Below are positions 8,633 through 19,293 of a DNA stretch of 64,000 nt, piece by piece. Position 1 is the stretch's first letter, and each line of letters begins with the position of its first letter. Location of the stretch: positions 1-64,000 of the forward strand of contig JANWUV010000004.1 of assembly GCA_025057975.1 (NCBI GenBank), read 5' to 3'. The position numbers were made by a program, and so were the translations under genes. The stretch is from Chloracidobacterium sp. Its GTDB lineage: Bacteria; Acidobacteriota; Blastocatellia; Chloracidobacteriales; Chloracidobacteriaceae. The notes below the pieces were generated by a model that ran no database searches, was not told where the DNA came from, and saw only the letters and a list, made by a program, of their open reading frames with translations.

Positions 8633-9886
8633 CTACACGGCAAAGACGGCGATGGCTTTCTCAATCGCCGCACCGAGGGCTTCAATCTCCGACGGCAGGT
8701 TGTAGAACGCAAACGACGCGCGCGCCGTCGCCGGCACGCCGTAGCGCGCCATCACCGGCTGGGCGCAGTGATGGCCGGCGCGGATGGCGACGCCCTCCTG
8801 ATCGAGCAGCGTTCCAATGTCGTGCGGATGAATCCCGTCAACCACAAACGACACAATCGCCGCCTTCCGCCGCGCCGTTCCAATAATCCTAACGCCGGGG
8901 ATGGCGGACAGTCGCGCCGTCGCTTGCTCCAGCAGTTCGTGCTCGTAGGCGGCGATAGCTTCCAACCCGATGTTGCGCAGATACTCAAGCGCCGTCCCAA
9001 GCCCAATGACTTCGGCGATGGGCGGCGTCCCGGCTTCAAACTTGTGTGGAATCGGCGCGTACGTCGTCTTCTCGAACGTGACGCTTTCGATCATGTCGCC
9101 GCCGCCGAGAAAAGGATTCATCCGCTCAAGCCATGCCGCCTTGCCGTAGAGGACGCCGACGCCCGTCGGGCCGCAGGCCTTATGGCCGGAAAACACGTAG
9201 AAATCACAGTCCAGCGCCTGTACGTCCACCGGCATGTGCGGGGCCGCCTGTGCGCCATCCACCAGCACCGGTACGCCGTGGGCGTGCGCCAGTCGGATGA
9301 TCTCCTCGACCGGGTGAATCGTCCCCAGCGCGTTGGAAACATGCCCGACCGCCACCAGTTTCGTCCGGTCGGTGAGCAGCTTTTCGTAGGCTTCCAGAAT
9401 CAACTCGCCCCGGTCGTCCACGGGGATGACGCGCAGCCGTGCGCCCTTTTCTTCGCACAACATCTGCCACGGCACGATGTTGGCATGGTGTTCGGTCGCC
9501 GAGATGATGATCTCGTCGCCTTCGCCGACAAATTTCCGCCCATAGCCGTGCGCCACCAAGTTGATGCCCTCGGTTGTGCCCTTTGTGAAAATGATTTGGC
9601 GCGTCTCCGGCGCGTTGAGGAGTTGCGCCGCCGTCCGCCGCGTCGCCTCGTACGCCCGCGTCGCCTCGGCGGACAGCAGGTGAATGCTGCGCCGAACGGT
9701 CGAGTACTCCTCCGTATAGAACCGATGCATCCGGTCAATGACGACCTGCGGCTTCTGGCTAGTCGCCGCGTTGTCGAGATACACCAGCGGACGACCGTTG
9801 ATCGTGCGCCGAAGCGTTGGAAAATCCGCCCGCAGCGCCACGGCGTCGAGAGTCGCAGCCGTCGCCGGTACCGCCTGAGCCGTCAT
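8633..9886 (-). CDS. sufS: Cysteine desulfurase SufS
   Basis: A PLP-dependent group II cysteine desulfurase of 417 residues, supplying persulfide sulfur for Fe-S clusters. The PLP lysine is K236 in SGHKACGPTG, and the catalytic cysteine is C374 in RAGHHCAQP, the short-loop context of SufS rather than IscS. The N-terminal VYLDNAATSQKP and TEHHANIVPW motifs are canonical. It overlaps sufD by an ATGA, so translation is coupled. Confidence 0.96.
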   Translation of the reverse strand: MTAQAVPATAATLDAVALRADFPTLRRTINGRPLVYLDNAATSQKPQVVIDRMHRFYTEEYSTVRRSIHLLSAEATRAYEATRRTAAQLLNAPETRQIIFTKGTTEGINLVAHGYGRKFVGEGDEIIISATEHHANIVPWQMLCEEKGARLRVIPVDDRGELILEAYEKLLTDRTKLVAVGHVSNALGTIHPVEEIIRLAHAHGVPVLVDGAQAAPHMPVDVQALDCDFYVFSGHKACGPTGVGVLYGKAAWLERMNPFLGGGDMIESVTFEKTTYAPIPHKFEAGTPPIAEVIGLGTALEYLRNIGLEAIAAYEHELLEQATARLSAIPGVRIIGTARRKAAIVSFVVDGIHPHDIGTLLDQEGVAIRAGHHCAQPVMARYGVPATARASFAFYNLPSEIEALGAAIEKAIAVFAV

Positions 9887-11219
9887 ATCGCAGTTTCTCC
9901 GTGAGACGATGAGGATGATTCGACGCGGGCCGCCAACGCGCCGTCGAGTCGAACCCGAAGTGAGGGGACAGGGAGTTTTTCGCTGACTTCCCGCGCAAAG
10001 CCGAATGTCAGCAGCCGCCGCGCCTCGGCGGCCGGCAAACCACGGCTGCGCAGGTAGAAAATCTCGTCTTGGTCAAGTTGCCCGACCGTCGCGCCGTGGC
10101 CGCATTTGACATCGTCGGCGAAAATCTCCAGTTGCGGTTTCGTGTCGGCACGCGCCGTCCTTGAAAGCAACAAATTTTTGTTGGTTGTGATGGCATTGGT
10201 GCGCTGTGCGCCGTGTCGGACAAGTACGCGCCCGTCGAAGACGCCATGCGCCTGACCGTCAAACACGCCCTTGTAGAGAACCTCACTCGTGCAGTCCGGT
10301 ACGGCGTGATCCACCACGACATGCGTATCGGCCAGTTGACGGCCGGCAATGGCCTGCAACCCGTACAGTCGGCACTCGCCACCTTCGTCTGTAAACCGGG
10401 CATGGATCTCCTGTCGTGAAAGCAGCCCGCCCAAAGCATGGGCGTGGTTTGTGAAGGATGCGCCGCGTCCGACAACCGCCCGCAAGTCGGCGATGTGATA
10501 GGCGTGCGCGCCCTCGGTCTGAATCTTGATGTGCGTCAGATGCGCGCCCTGTCCAAGCTGAACGTCCGTTACGGCGTTGGTCAAATACGGGTGCGCGCCA
10601 AAACGTCCCTCTTCGTCGCACAGCACGGTGTGAATTTCAGCCACCGTCGCAATCGCGGCCGCATCCAGTTCAATCACGACGCGCGGATGCGTCATCGTGA
10701 AGTCGAGCGTCGGCGCAGTGACAAAAAACACGCCGATGGGCGGCGCAACGGCCTTGCCGCGCGGGACACGAATCACCAGTGCCTCCTGCACAAACGCCGT
10801 GTTGAGCGCCCGAAACGGCGTGTCCCCCACCGTCGCCGGTTGGAAATCGTCGTTCAACCGTCCGACTTCAACACCCGCCGGTAAGCCGCTCAGGTCGGAA
10901 AGCGACGCCTGAAACACGCCGTTGACAAACACTAGGCGCGTCGTCGCAGACTCGTCGAAGAACGGAATGCCCTGCCGTAGCAGGGCGGGGTCTAGACCAT
11001 CCGCCGTCGCCAGCTGGAAGGGCTGCTTGGTCAGTGGGGCTAGGTTGGTATAGCGCCACGCCTCTTCCTTAACCGTGGGAATGCCCATCCGCTCAAAAGC
11101 AGCGAAAGCCGCACTACGCCAATCCGCCGCCGGCGTGCCGGCAAGCGACGTGGTGGACAACGCCGCGAAAGCGGCGGCGAATGGATTGAACGCTCTAGCG
11201 GTTTCCGCTTTCATCGCCG

Positions 11220-11223
<4 letters not shown>
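9883..11223 (-). CDS. sufD: Fe-S cluster assembly protein SufD
   Basis: A 446-residue SufB/SufD-family beta-helix protein. It pairs with SufB to form the SufBC2D scaffold. The C-terminal core is the most conserved part ([21 protein letters not shown] region, then [21 protein letters not shown] and FYLRSRGL). ATGA overlaps join it to sufC upstream and sufS downstream. The N-terminal ~100 residues are the variable SufD-type region ([12 protein letters not shown]). Confidence 0.94.
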
Positions 11224-11993
<770 letters not shown>

Positions 11994-12054
11994 GGCATAC
12001 CCCTTAGTCTTTCGTCTCTTGCCGAGCTGTTGAGCCTCACACTGAGCGACGCTG

Positions 12055-13491
12055 CTACCCGACTGAGTTTTCTAACTTCAGGCCAAGCAACCGCTGCGCC
12101 TCGACGGCGAACTCCATCGGCAGCTCGCGGATGACTTCCTTGCAGAAGCCGCTGATGATCATCGAGATGGCGTCTTCCTGTGGAATGCCGCGCTGCATGA
12201 AGTAGAAAATCTGCTCCTCGCTGATTTTTGAGGTCGTGGCTTCGTGCTCGACCTTGGCGGTGTTGTTCTGAACCTCGATATATGGGAAAGTGTTTGCCCC
12301 GCAGTCATGACCGATGAGCATTGAGTCGCACTGCGTGTAGTTCCGGGCGTTGTCAGCGCTAGGCAGAATCTTGACCAGCCCACGGTAGCTGTTGTTCGAC
12401 TTGCCGGCCGAGATGCCCTTCGACACGATCCGCGACCGCGTGTTTTTGCCGATGTGGATCATCTTCGTGCCGGTGTCAGCCTGCTGCCGGTGGTTGGTCA
12501 GCGCCACCGAGTAGAACTCGCCCACTGAGTTGTCACCGATCAGGATGCAGCTTGGGTACTTCCACGTAATCGCCGAGCCGGTTTCAACCTGCGTCCACGA
12601 AATCTTCGAGTTGCGCCCCAAGCATTTGCCGCGCTTGGTGACGAAGTTGTAGATGCCGCCGCGCCCTTCCGCGTCACCGGCATACCAGTTTTGAACCGTC
12701 GAGTACTTGATTTCGGCGTCATCGAGCGCAATCAGCTCAACCACGGCGGCATGGAGCTGGTTCTTGTCGTACTTCGGCGCAGTGCAGCCTTCCAGATACG
12801 ACACCGACGCGCCTTCCTCGCAGATGATGAGCGTCCGCTCGAACTGTCCCGACTCTGCGTTGTTGATGCGGAAATAGCTCGACAACTCCATCGGGCACTG
12901 CACGCCCTTCGGCACAAAGACAAACGACCCGTCGCTAAACACGGCCGAGTTAAGCGCCGCAAAGTAGTTGTCGTTGATGGGCACAACCGTCCCAAGGTAC
13001 TTCCGGACAAGCTCCGGGTGCTCCTTCACCGCTTCGGAGAACGAGCAAAAAATGACCCCGTGTTCGCGGAGCTTTTCTTTGTAAGTGGTCGCTACTGAAA
13101 CACTGTCGAAGATGGCGTCCACGGCGACGTTCGCCAGCAGCTTTTGCTCATGGAGCGGAATGCCGAGCTTTTCAAAGGTTTCGAGCAGTTCCGGATCCAC
13201 CTCGTCGAGGCTGTTGAGCTTCTTCTTCGGCTTCGGCGCGGAATAGTAAATGATGTCCTGATAGTCAATCGGCGGGTAGGTGACGTTCTGCCAGGTTGGC
13301 TCCGTCATCTTTAGCCACTGCCGATAGGCCTTGAGCCGGAACTCCAGCATAAAGGCCGGCTCTTCCTTCTTGGCGGAAATGAGCCGAATGATGTCTTCGT
13401 TGAGGCCGCGCGGGACGACATCTGACTCGATGTCAGTTGTAAAGCCGTACTTGTATTCCTGCGCAGCCAAAGTCGCAGCAAGGGCGCTCAT
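12055..13491 (-). CDS. sufB: Fe-S cluster assembly protein SufB
   Basis: Core scaffold subunit, 478 residues, the usual length for the long SufB form. Recognisable blocks include the N-terminal [18 protein letters not shown], the central [18 protein letters not shown] and the C-terminal [28 protein letters not shown], the last carrying conserved residues implicated in nascent cluster binding. A GAGGAAGGAA ribosome site lies just before the ATG. It is the first structural gene after the Rrf2 regulator, with 76 bp between. Confidence 0.97.
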   Translation of the reverse strand: MSALAATLAAQEYKYGFTTDIESDVVPRGLNEDIIRLISAKKEEPAFMLEFRLKAYRQWLKMTEPTWQNVTYPPIDYQDIIYYSAPKPKKKLNSLDEVDPELLETFEKLGIPLHEQKLLANVAVDAIFDSVSVATTYKEKLREHGVIFCSFSEAVKEHPELVRKYLGTVVPINDNYFAALNSAVFSDGSFVFVPKGVQCPMELSSYFRINNAESGQFERTLIICEEGASVSYLEGCTAPKYDKNQLHAAVVELIALDDAEIKYSTVQNWYAGDAEGRGGIYNFVTKRGKCLGRNSKISWTQVETGSAITWKYPSCILIGDNSVGEFYSVALTNHRQQADTGTKMIHIGKNTRSRIVSKGISAGKSNNSYRGLVKILPSADNARNYTQCDSMLIGHDCGANTFPYIEVQNNTAKVEHEATTSKISEEQIFYFMQRGIPQEDAISMIISGFCKEVIRELPMEFAVEAQRLLGLKLENSVG

Positions 13492-13567
13492 TGTTAGGTT
13501 CCTTCCTCAGTCCTTCCCAAAAGAATCTTCAGCGAACGTCACAGGTTTCGCCAGCCCACCGTCGGCG

Positions 13568-14059
13568 TCACACCGAGATTGCCCCGGTCGGCATCGCCCC
13601 ACTCGGCGCGGCGCGCTGCAACTGAAACAACCGCCGACTCACTTCGCCTTCGTGATGGACGAGCTGGGCGAGAGTGATTTGGCTGAGCACCTGCTTGACA
13701 GTTTCGTTTAGAATTTGCAGCACAGGACGAATACCGCAATCGGCGTTGTGGACGCACACTTCCTGAATACCGGAAAAGTTCTTGCAATGCTCTTCCAGGT
13801 CGGCGTGTTCAAACACGCTGATAATCTCACTGACGGTAATCTGGGTGGCCGGGCGCGCCAGCATGTAGCCGCCCTTGATCCCGCGCGCGGACTTCACGAT
13901 GCCGGCATTGCTCAGCAACCAGAGAATTTTTCCCGCGTTGGCCGTTGAAATCCCTTCCCGCTCGCCGATCTGCTTGAGGGTCAGCCCCTGCCCTTCCGGC
14001 TGGCGGGCGAGTTGAATGAGGCAGCGGAGTCCGTATTCTTCTTGCGCCGTGATTCGCAT
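13568..14059 (-). CDS. Rrf2-family Fe-S-sensing regulator of the suf operon
   Basis: A 163-residue Rrf2/IscR-type protein: winged HTH at ~1-80 (LTLKQIGEREGISTANAGKIL, then SARGIKGGYMLARP wing) and three cysteines at C92, C102 and C108 (x9 then x5 spacing), which fit a 2Fe-2S or 4Fe-4S ligand set although the first spacing is longer than IscR's x5. Being first in the suf run, it probably represses suf when cluster supply is adequate. The C-terminal ~35 residues beyond the cysteines are longer than in E. coli IscR. SufR proper (DeoR-like) is a different family and does not fit. Confidence 0.9.
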   Translation of the reverse strand: MRITAQEEYGLRCLIQLARQPEGQGLTLKQIGEREGISTANAGKILWLLSNAGIVKSARGIKGGYMLARPATQITVSEIISVFEHADLEEHCKNFSGIQEVCVHNADCGIRPVLQILNETVKQVLSQITLAQLVHHEGEVSRRLFQLQRAAPSGAMPTGAISV

Positions 14060-14080
14060 CGGTGTGAAACTCGACTGTCG

Positions 14081-14101
14081 CCAAGGCGGTTCGAACCTTG
14101 G
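14081..14101. promoter_or_regulatory. Inverted repeat in rrf2-suf leader
   Basis: A 21-bp inverted repeat with arms CCAAGG and CCTTGG and an inner palindrome GGTTCGAACC (14088-14097), ending 22 bp before the Rrf2 start codon. It could be an operator for Rrf2 autoregulation or a small leader hairpin. Further upstream, on the minus strand, TTGACG followed by AT-rich DNA (14130-14155) is a possible promoter. This is a position-based inference. Confidence 0.35.
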
Positions 14102-14201
14102 TGGGTTCTTGTGCTTTCCACCTTACTGAATACTTTACTTTTTCGTCAACAATCTCCGCCCGGCTCTTGCCGAACGGCGGAGGCAGGTTGGGTGGCGGAC
14201 G

Positions 14202-14804
14202 GTGAAACCAAAGGCGAAGACGACTGAATCAGAAGCGCTTGAGTTGAAGCGGCGGGTGGGTGAGAACTTAGAGCTGCTGCGCCGCCAACGTGGGCTAAGC
14301 CTTGAACGACTTGCTGCGCGGGCCGGGGTGAGCCGGGCAATGCTAGGCCAGATTGAGGCTGGCGAAAGCGCCCCAACTATCGCCGTATTATGGAAGATTG
14401 CGCGTGGATTGGGTGTCCGGTTCGCCGACCTGCTGGGCGATGAGCCGGAGCAGGCGGTCGTCATCCTACCGCAGGCGTCGTCCAAGGTGCTGCGGTCGCA
14501 GGATGGACGCTTTGAAAGCCGCGCCTTGTTTCCCTTTGACCGGGAGCGACGAGCGGAGTTTTACGAACTGCGGTTGAAAGTAGGCTGCGTCGAACAGGCA
14601 GAGCCGCACCCCGAAGGTACGTACGAAAATCTGGTCGTGCAGCAGGGCTGCTTGGAACTGACGATTGGCGACCGTCCTCCGGTGAGACTTCCCGCCGGCG
14701 ACGCCGTGTACTTCCGCGCCGACGTGCCGCACGTGTATGCCAATCCGGGCGAAGAGGAAGTGCTGGCGTATCTTGTCATGACGTACGCCGGCTCGCGTCT
14801 GTAG
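14202..14804 (+). CDS. XRE-family HTH regulator with C-terminal cupin domain
   Basis: A 200-residue two-domain regulator. Residues ~19-73 are an XRE/Cro HTH (LELLRRQRGLSLERLAARAGVSRAMLGQIEAGESAPTIAVLWKIA region), and ~115-195 form a cupin barrel with the HPEGTYENLVV and AGDAVYFRADVPHVYANPG motifs. Proteins of this build usually sense a small molecule or metal-bound ligand. The start is GTG. It is transcribed away from the suf regulator and is followed by a long non-coding region, so it looks monocistronic. Target genes are unknown. Confidence 0.88.
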   Translation: MKPKAKTTESEALELKRRVGENLELLRRQRGLSLERLAARAGVSRAMLGQIEAGESAPTIAVLWKIARGLGVRFADLLGDEPEQAVVILPQASSKVLRSQDGRFESRALFPFDRERRAEFYELRLKVGCVEQAEPHPEGTYENLVVQQGCLELTIGDRPPVRLPAGDAVYFRADVPHVYANPGEEEVLAYLVMTYAGSRL

Positions 14805-15474
14805 CGCCGAGGCGACGCGCCCGTGCGGCTCCGCAGCGCCGCTCCGCTGGCTGCGCCGGAAAAGATGGAACTCTTCGTGCGCGATGCCCGCGCCGACAAC
14901 GTCCTTGAAGCTACGGTTGCAGGTGATAGGTGCGCAGGCGAGGTATACTCGTTTGAGCCTACTTTCAGCATCAACCGCATTTTTGGGATTTGTCGCCTAG
15001 CACGGCTGGAGCAGGCGTAGCCGCGCCCGGCGCTTTTGCATACTTACTTTGCATACTTGCTTGGTGCACGCGATTAGTCGGTCTCCGGCAACAATAGAGG
15101 GCTTCAGCGCGCCTGGAGAACTGGCGTCTGCTAGAGCAATATGAGACCTGCTCCGCCAAGCGGTCAAAAATCACCGTTCGGGCAACGCCATTCAAAACCG
15201 CCTGATTCGAACGTCGGAGAAGGCGCTTGCTTTACCCCGACCTTGCCGCTCACCGCAACCGAGGCTCAGACAACGCCCAGCTGGGGCACGGACGCCCCGC
15301 CGTCATAACCGGGCGTCCAAAGCCGCCGCTTCTGGGTTTTCGCTCATCCCCGACATTGGTATAGTCGTCGGTTGAGTCAGGCGTGTCCACGCCGTGCGTC
15401 GGCGGATCAGTCGTCGCCGGAAACCGCCGCTTGCGGGGAAAAATCGCGGCAATCTTGCAGGGGTGACGTGATTG
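14805..15474. other. Gene-free region of about 670 bp
   Basis: I find no convincing gene. A short near-direct repeat (TGCATACTTACTT / TGCATACTTGCTT) lies around 15035-15061. A GGGGC-ACGGAC-GCCCC hairpin is at about 15283-15298 without a T tract. Open frames on either strand are short and arginine- or cysteine-rich without recognisable motifs. The region presumably holds the promoter for the long plus-strand run starting at 15475. Confidence 0.4.
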
Positions 15475-16032
15475 ATGGTGGGCGCTTACATTGTTCTATG
15501 CGCTTGGTTGTGGTCGCCGGTCGCCTCTCCGGCGCCGAACGCGGCCGCCGCCTCCAGTGCTCAGTCTCTGCAACAACCGACCCGGCCGCCGGAGACGGAC
15601 GAGCCGGATGCGGCGGAGGACCCGCGCGACTTCGGCACACGCGATCCGCTGTTGGAGAAACGCGCGCGGAAAAACATTGAAGTTGCTGAGTTTTACGCCC
15701 GACAGAAAAACTTCCGGGCCTCGATCAACCGCCTGACGGAAATTTACGAGGTGTATCCGCAGTTCACCCGTTTTGACAAAATTCTCTTCCTGCTTGGCAA
15801 ATACCATCTCGGCCAACGCCGGCTGTTGGAAGAAGAGGCGAAACGCCTGTCCAAGCAACGGCAGCTGCAGGAAGCGCAGCGCAAAACTGAAGAGGCGAAT
15901 GCCAACCAAGCGGAGGCCCGGCGCTACTTTGTCGAACTCATCGAGCGGTTTCCCGAAAGCGATCTGGTCAAAGACGCCCGGAAGGAGCTGGATCGGTTGG
16001 CCGCGCCGACCGGTCAGCGCTCGCCGTCATGA
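15475..16032 (+). CDS. BamD-like TPR outer-membrane protein
   Basis: A 185-residue exported protein. A hydrophobic N-terminus (VGAYIVLCAWLWSPVASPA) is a signal peptide, followed by a Pro/Glu-rich linker and TPR-like helices from ~55 on (KNIEVAEFYARQKNFRASINRLTEIYEVYPQF and a later RYFVELIERFPES). The pattern resembles BamD/YfiO, the TPR lipoprotein of the beta-barrel assembly complex, but the protein is shorter and I see no standard lipobox Cys after the signal, so the assignment is tentative. The ATG at 15475 is preferred over the TTG at 15472; AGGGG lies upstream. Confidence 0.6.
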   Translation: MVGAYIVLCAWLWSPVASPAPNAAAASSAQSLQQPTRPPETDEPDAAEDPRDFGTRDPLLEKRARKNIEVAEFYARQKNFRASINRLTEIYEVYPQFTRFDKILFLLGKYHLGQRRLLEEEAKRLSKQRQLQEAQRKTEEANANQAEARRYFVELIERFPESDLVKDARKELDRLAAPTGQRSPS

Positions 16033-16065
16033 CCAAGCCAGTCCCTTTAGTTCCAACGCCAGACC

Positions 16066-17100
16066 ATGCTTGAAATTCTTCAGCTTCGGCCGCAGGCCGG
16101 CGTGCCGGGCGGCCTAATCGTCATTGATTGCCGTGGATTTGACGCGACGGACTATGCGGCCTGTGATGTATTGTTCGGCGAGACGCCGGCCCGCATCGTC
16201 AGCGCCTCACCGGATCGGGTTCTGGTGACGGTTCCCAGCGAACTGAGCGAACGGGACCGACTGGCCGGTATACAACTGCTGTCGGCCGGCAAAGTCAGCG
16301 CCCGCGTACCGTTTCTGGTCGCCGAACTTCTGGCGGACAATCTCCATCCAGTCGCCAACCCTGCCTATGATCCTGAAACTGGGACAATTTTCACCACGAT
16401 TTCCGGGTCGCGCGGCAAGAAGGTCGAGGTCTCCGTCTGGCGGATTGGGCCGGACGGTAAGGCGACGCCGTTTCTGGACAACATCATGAACCCGACCGGC
16501 CTCGCTTTCGACCGTGATGGGACGCTTTATATCACGAGCCGTCACAACGGTGTCTTGTACCGGGTGTCGTCCTTCGGCGAGGTCGTCCCCTTTGCTGAGA
16601 ATCTAGGAATTGCGACGGGGCTGGCAATTGACCGCACCGGCAACCTCTTTGTCGGCGATCGGCAGGGAACAATCTACCGGGTGACGCCATTGGGTGACGT
16701 GACGCCCTACGCGCGACTAGAGCCGAGCATGGCGGCCTACCACTTGGCTTTCTCGCCGGACGGCAACCTCTATGTCACCGCCCCGACTGCAGCCGGGACG
16801 CGCGAGGCGGTCTATCGTGTGACGCCGACTGGCAAAGTCGAGCCGTGGTTTGTGGGTTTAGGCCGCCCGCAAGGGCTGGCCTTCGACCAAGCCGGCAACG
16901 CTTACGTCTGCGCCAGCATGGACGGACTGCGAGGCGTAATCAAAATCGCGCCGGACGCGCAGGACGCCGAGTTGTTCATCGCCGGTATGCGCCTCGTTGG
17001 CTTGGCGTTTGACGACCGGGGCGCGGCGATTTTGGCGTCCAATCACGAAATCTATCGCGTTTCGGTTGGGGTCATTGGCTATAACCCTACCCGAGCCTGA
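16066..17100 (+). CDS. IPT/TIG domain plus NHL/SMP-30-like beta-propeller protein
   Basis: A 344-residue protein without an evident signal peptide. Residues ~1-85 resemble an IPT/TIG immunoglobulin-like domain (LRPQAGVPGGLIVIDCRGFD, then VLVTVPSE). Residues ~95-335 form repeated NHL/gluconolactonase-type blades, each with the pattern GLAFDRDGTLYI, GLAIDRTGNLFVGD, LAFSPDGNLYV, GLAFDQAGNAYV. Such propellers act in protein-protein contact or as lactonase/lyase enzymes; catalytic metal ligands are not evident, so no reaction is assigned. It sits 33 bp after the BamD-like gene. Confidence 0.75.
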   Translation: MLEILQLRPQAGVPGGLIVIDCRGFDATDYAACDVLFGETPARIVSASPDRVLVTVPSELSERDRLAGIQLLSAGKVSARVPFLVAELLADNLHPVANPAYDPETGTIFTTISGSRGKKVEVSVWRIGPDGKATPFLDNIMNPTGLAFDRDGTLYITSRHNGVLYRVSSFGEVVPFAENLGIATGLAIDRTGNLFVGDRQGTIYRVTPLGDVTPYARLEPSMAAYHLAFSPDGNLYVTAPTAAGTREAVYRVTPTGKVEPWFVGLGRPQGLAFDQAGNAYVCASMDGLRGVIKIAPDAQDAELFIAGMRLVGLAFDDRGAAILASNHEIYRVSVGVIGYNPTRA

Positions 17101-17124
17101 CCCTGACGTTTTCAGAGAGGCCGC

Positions 17125-17835
17125 ATGCGGGACATCCACCTTGGCAATATCGTCCTTGGCTTTGTCGCGTTTCTTTTTTCGCTTTGCGTCCATGAATTCG
17201 CCCACGCTTGGACAAGCGAACGCTTCGGCGACGATACAGGACGCTACCAGGGCCGCGTCACGCTCGACCCACGAGCGCACATTGATCCCATCGGTTCGAT
17301 TTTGTTCCCGTTAATCGGCTTGCTTACTGGCGGGTTCATTTTCGGCTGGGCAAAGCCGGTCGAAGTCAATCCTAGTCGCTGGAAGAACAAGGTCGTAGCG
17401 AACATCACCGTTTCGGCCGCCGGTCCCATCAGCAACCTGTTATTGGCGCTGGGCGCAACGCTGACGGTCAAACTGCTACTGGTCGGCGTCGGCATGAGTC
17501 GAGAAGACGTATTTGGCTTTTTCATGGGCGCGGATTTGTCCGACGCCGGGGCGTTGTTTGGGTTCGCCGAACCTGTGCTGACCTTTTTGTGGATGATGAT
17601 CGTCATCAACCTGCTGCTCGCCGTCTTCAATATGATCCCCATTCCGCCCCTGGACGGCAGTCATATTCTGTCGAGTCTGCTGAGCGTGGTGAGTGTTCCG
17701 CTGATGGAGGCGTACGAAAGCTTGCGCCCGTACGGCTTTCTCCTGCTGCTTATCGCGTCGTTTACGGGACTGCTGGCGCTGATCTACCGGCCTATCGTGA
17801 AGCTGTTTCTAGGGCTGCTGGTCAGTTTGTTGTGA
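17125..17835 (+). CDS. Site-2 protease family (M50) membrane metalloprotease
   Basis: A 236-residue polytopic protein of the YwhC/Rv-type S2P group without PDZ domain. The zinc motif HEFAH is at 23-27 in the first helix, and the third ligand motif NMIPIPPLDG ends at G178 in a later helix. Hydrophobic stretches at ~8-22, 55-75, 98-120, 150-170 and 205-232 are consistent with about six membrane segments. The physiological substrate is unknown; the small PDZ-less group is common and need not be a sigma-factor pathway protease. Confidence 0.9.
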   Translation: MRDIHLGNIVLGFVAFLFSLCVHEFAHAWTSERFGDDTGRYQGRVTLDPRAHIDPIGSILFPLIGLLTGGFIFGWAKPVEVNPSRWKNKVVANITVSAAGPISNLLLALGATLTVKLLLVGVGMSREDVFGFFMGADLSDAGALFGFAEPVLTFLWMMIVINLLLAVFNMIPIPPLDGSHILSSLLSVVSVPLMEAYESLRPYGFLLLLIASFTGLLALIYRPIVKLFLGLLVSLL

Positions 17836-17872
17836 AGCTGGGCGCGCCGTCCAGCGCCGCCGCGAAGTTGCC

Positions 17873-18664
17873 ATGTTGTCGCCGACCACTCCGCCGGTTT
17901 CCCAAACGCTGTTCGCCGGGGCGTCACCGGACGCCGCTCCGGGCGATTACCACGTCCGGCTGGAGGTGTTTGAGGGGCCGCTAGACCTGCTGCTGCATCT
18001 CATTAAGCGGCATGAACTCGACATCACCGACATTCCTATTGCACGCATCACAGCGGAGTATCTGGCCTACATTCAGGCGCTCCGCGACTTGGATTTTGAT
18101 GTCGCCGGGGAGTTTCTGGTCATGGCGGCGACGCTCATTCACATCAAGTCACGGATGCTCTTACCCGCGACGGCTGAGGCGACAACCGAAGCGGCGGCTG
18201 AAGACCCCCGGGCCGAGTTGGTGCGGCAGCTTTTGGAGCACCAGCGGTATCGGGCGGCGGCGCAGGTGTTGTGGACGCGCTATGAGGTGGAACAGGGGGT
18301 TTACACGCGGCCAGTCCAGGAGTCGCCAGCCGGTGAGGTCAGCGTCACGGTTTTTGATCTGTTGGAGACTTTCAAGCGCCTGCTCGACCGCCGCCGCCAG
18401 CGGCTCGAACTGGCGATTGCGCACGAGACGATGACGCAGGCGCGCAAGTTGGCGGAGTTGCGCGCCCTGCTGGAGACGCAGCCGCGCCTCAACGCCACCC
18501 GACTCTTTGAAGCCGCTCGCAGCAAACGGGAAATGGTTTGCCTGTTTTTGGCCATCTTGGAACTGCTCCGCGAAGGGGTGGTGCGCTTTATTCAGACGGA
18601 AACGTTTGGCGACATCCACCTTGAGCGCCTGTCGCCTCCCGTGGAGACGCCCGTCGCACTATGA
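17873..18664 (+). CDS. scpA: Segregation and condensation protein A (kleisin)
   Basis: A 263-residue kleisin that bridges SMC heads in the bacterial condensin complex. The N-terminal hallmark FEGPLDLLLHLIKRHELDITDIPIARITAEYL begins near residue 31, and the C-terminal winged-helix region (FLAILELLREGVVRFIQTETFGDIHL) closes the protein. It overlaps scpB by ATGA, the usual arrangement. Confidence 0.95.
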   Translation: MLSPTTPPVSQTLFAGASPDAAPGDYHVRLEVFEGPLDLLLHLIKRHELDITDIPIARITAEYLAYIQALRDLDFDVAGEFLVMAATLIHIKSRMLLPATAEATTEAAAEDPRAELVRQLLEHQRYRAAAQVLWTRYEVEQGVYTRPVQESPAGEVSVTVFDLLETFKRLLDRRRQRLELAIAHETMTQARKLAELRALLETQPRLNATRLFEAARSKREMVCLFLAILELLREGVVRFIQTETFGDIHLERLSPPVETPVAL

Positions 18665-19194
18665 CGCTCGATACGCTGAAAGCCATTTTGGAGACCTTGA
18701 TCTTCGTCGCTGAAGAGCCGTTGACGCGCAAGCAGATGACGGAGTTGTTGCCTGAAGTCTCGCCGGAGATGATCGAGACGGCGCTGGCGGCGCTGGTCGC
18801 CGATTATGCACACCGTGGTCTAGAACTGCGTGAGATTGCAGGCGGTTGGCAAATGGCGACGCGCCCTGAATTGAGTGAATATGTTCGGCGCTACCACCGC
18901 GCGCGGCCGGCGGCGCGCCTGTCGCTGGCCGCGCTGGAAACCTTGGCCGTCATCGCCTATAAGCAACCCATCACCGTACCTGAAATCCTTGAAATTCGCG
19001 GCGTCAGCTCGTCATCGGCCATCAAAACCCTGCTTGACCGGAAACTCATCGTTCCGAAGGGTCGCAAGGAGTGTGTGGGGCGGCCAATCTTGTACGGTAC
19101 GTCGAAGGAGTTTCTCATCCAGTTCGGCCTCAAGGACTTGAGCGTGCTGCCCAATCTGGAGGATTTAGCGGAGCTGGACGCCCCGACAACATGA
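18661..19194 (+). CDS. scpB: Segregation and condensation protein B
   Basis: A 177-residue ScpB with two winged-helix domains. Typical motifs are LETLIFVAEEPLT at the N-terminus and LETLAVIAYKQPITVPEILEIRGV in the second domain. It dimerises and binds ScpA of the SMC-ScpAB complex. The start overlaps the scpA stop codon. Confidence 0.95.
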   Translation: MTLDTLKAILETLIFVAEEPLTRKQMTELLPEVSPEMIETALAALVADYAHRGLELREIAGGWQMATRPELSEYVRRYHRARPAARLSLAALETLAVIAYKQPITVPEILEIRGVSSSSAIKTLLDRKLIVPKGRKECVGRPILYGTSKEFLIQFGLKDLSVLPNLEDLAELDAPTT

Positions 19195-19293
19195 GCGCGT
19201 TGCGGCGTTGCCGGTGGTTGATGAACCCCGTCCCGTGCGCGGGTGACATTAGAGGGCGATGCTGGAGCAGGAGTCCTAAAGAAGGAGTCAGCG

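Noticed and set aside
8047-9904. Plus-strand frames of 279 and 378 codons
   Set aside because: They are antisense to sufU and sufS, whose catalytic motifs are unambiguous.
14081-14109. GGTTCGAACC as a tRNA T-loop
   Set aside because: The flanks do not form a T-stem with acceptor, D or anticodon arms in range; an inverted repeat explains it better.
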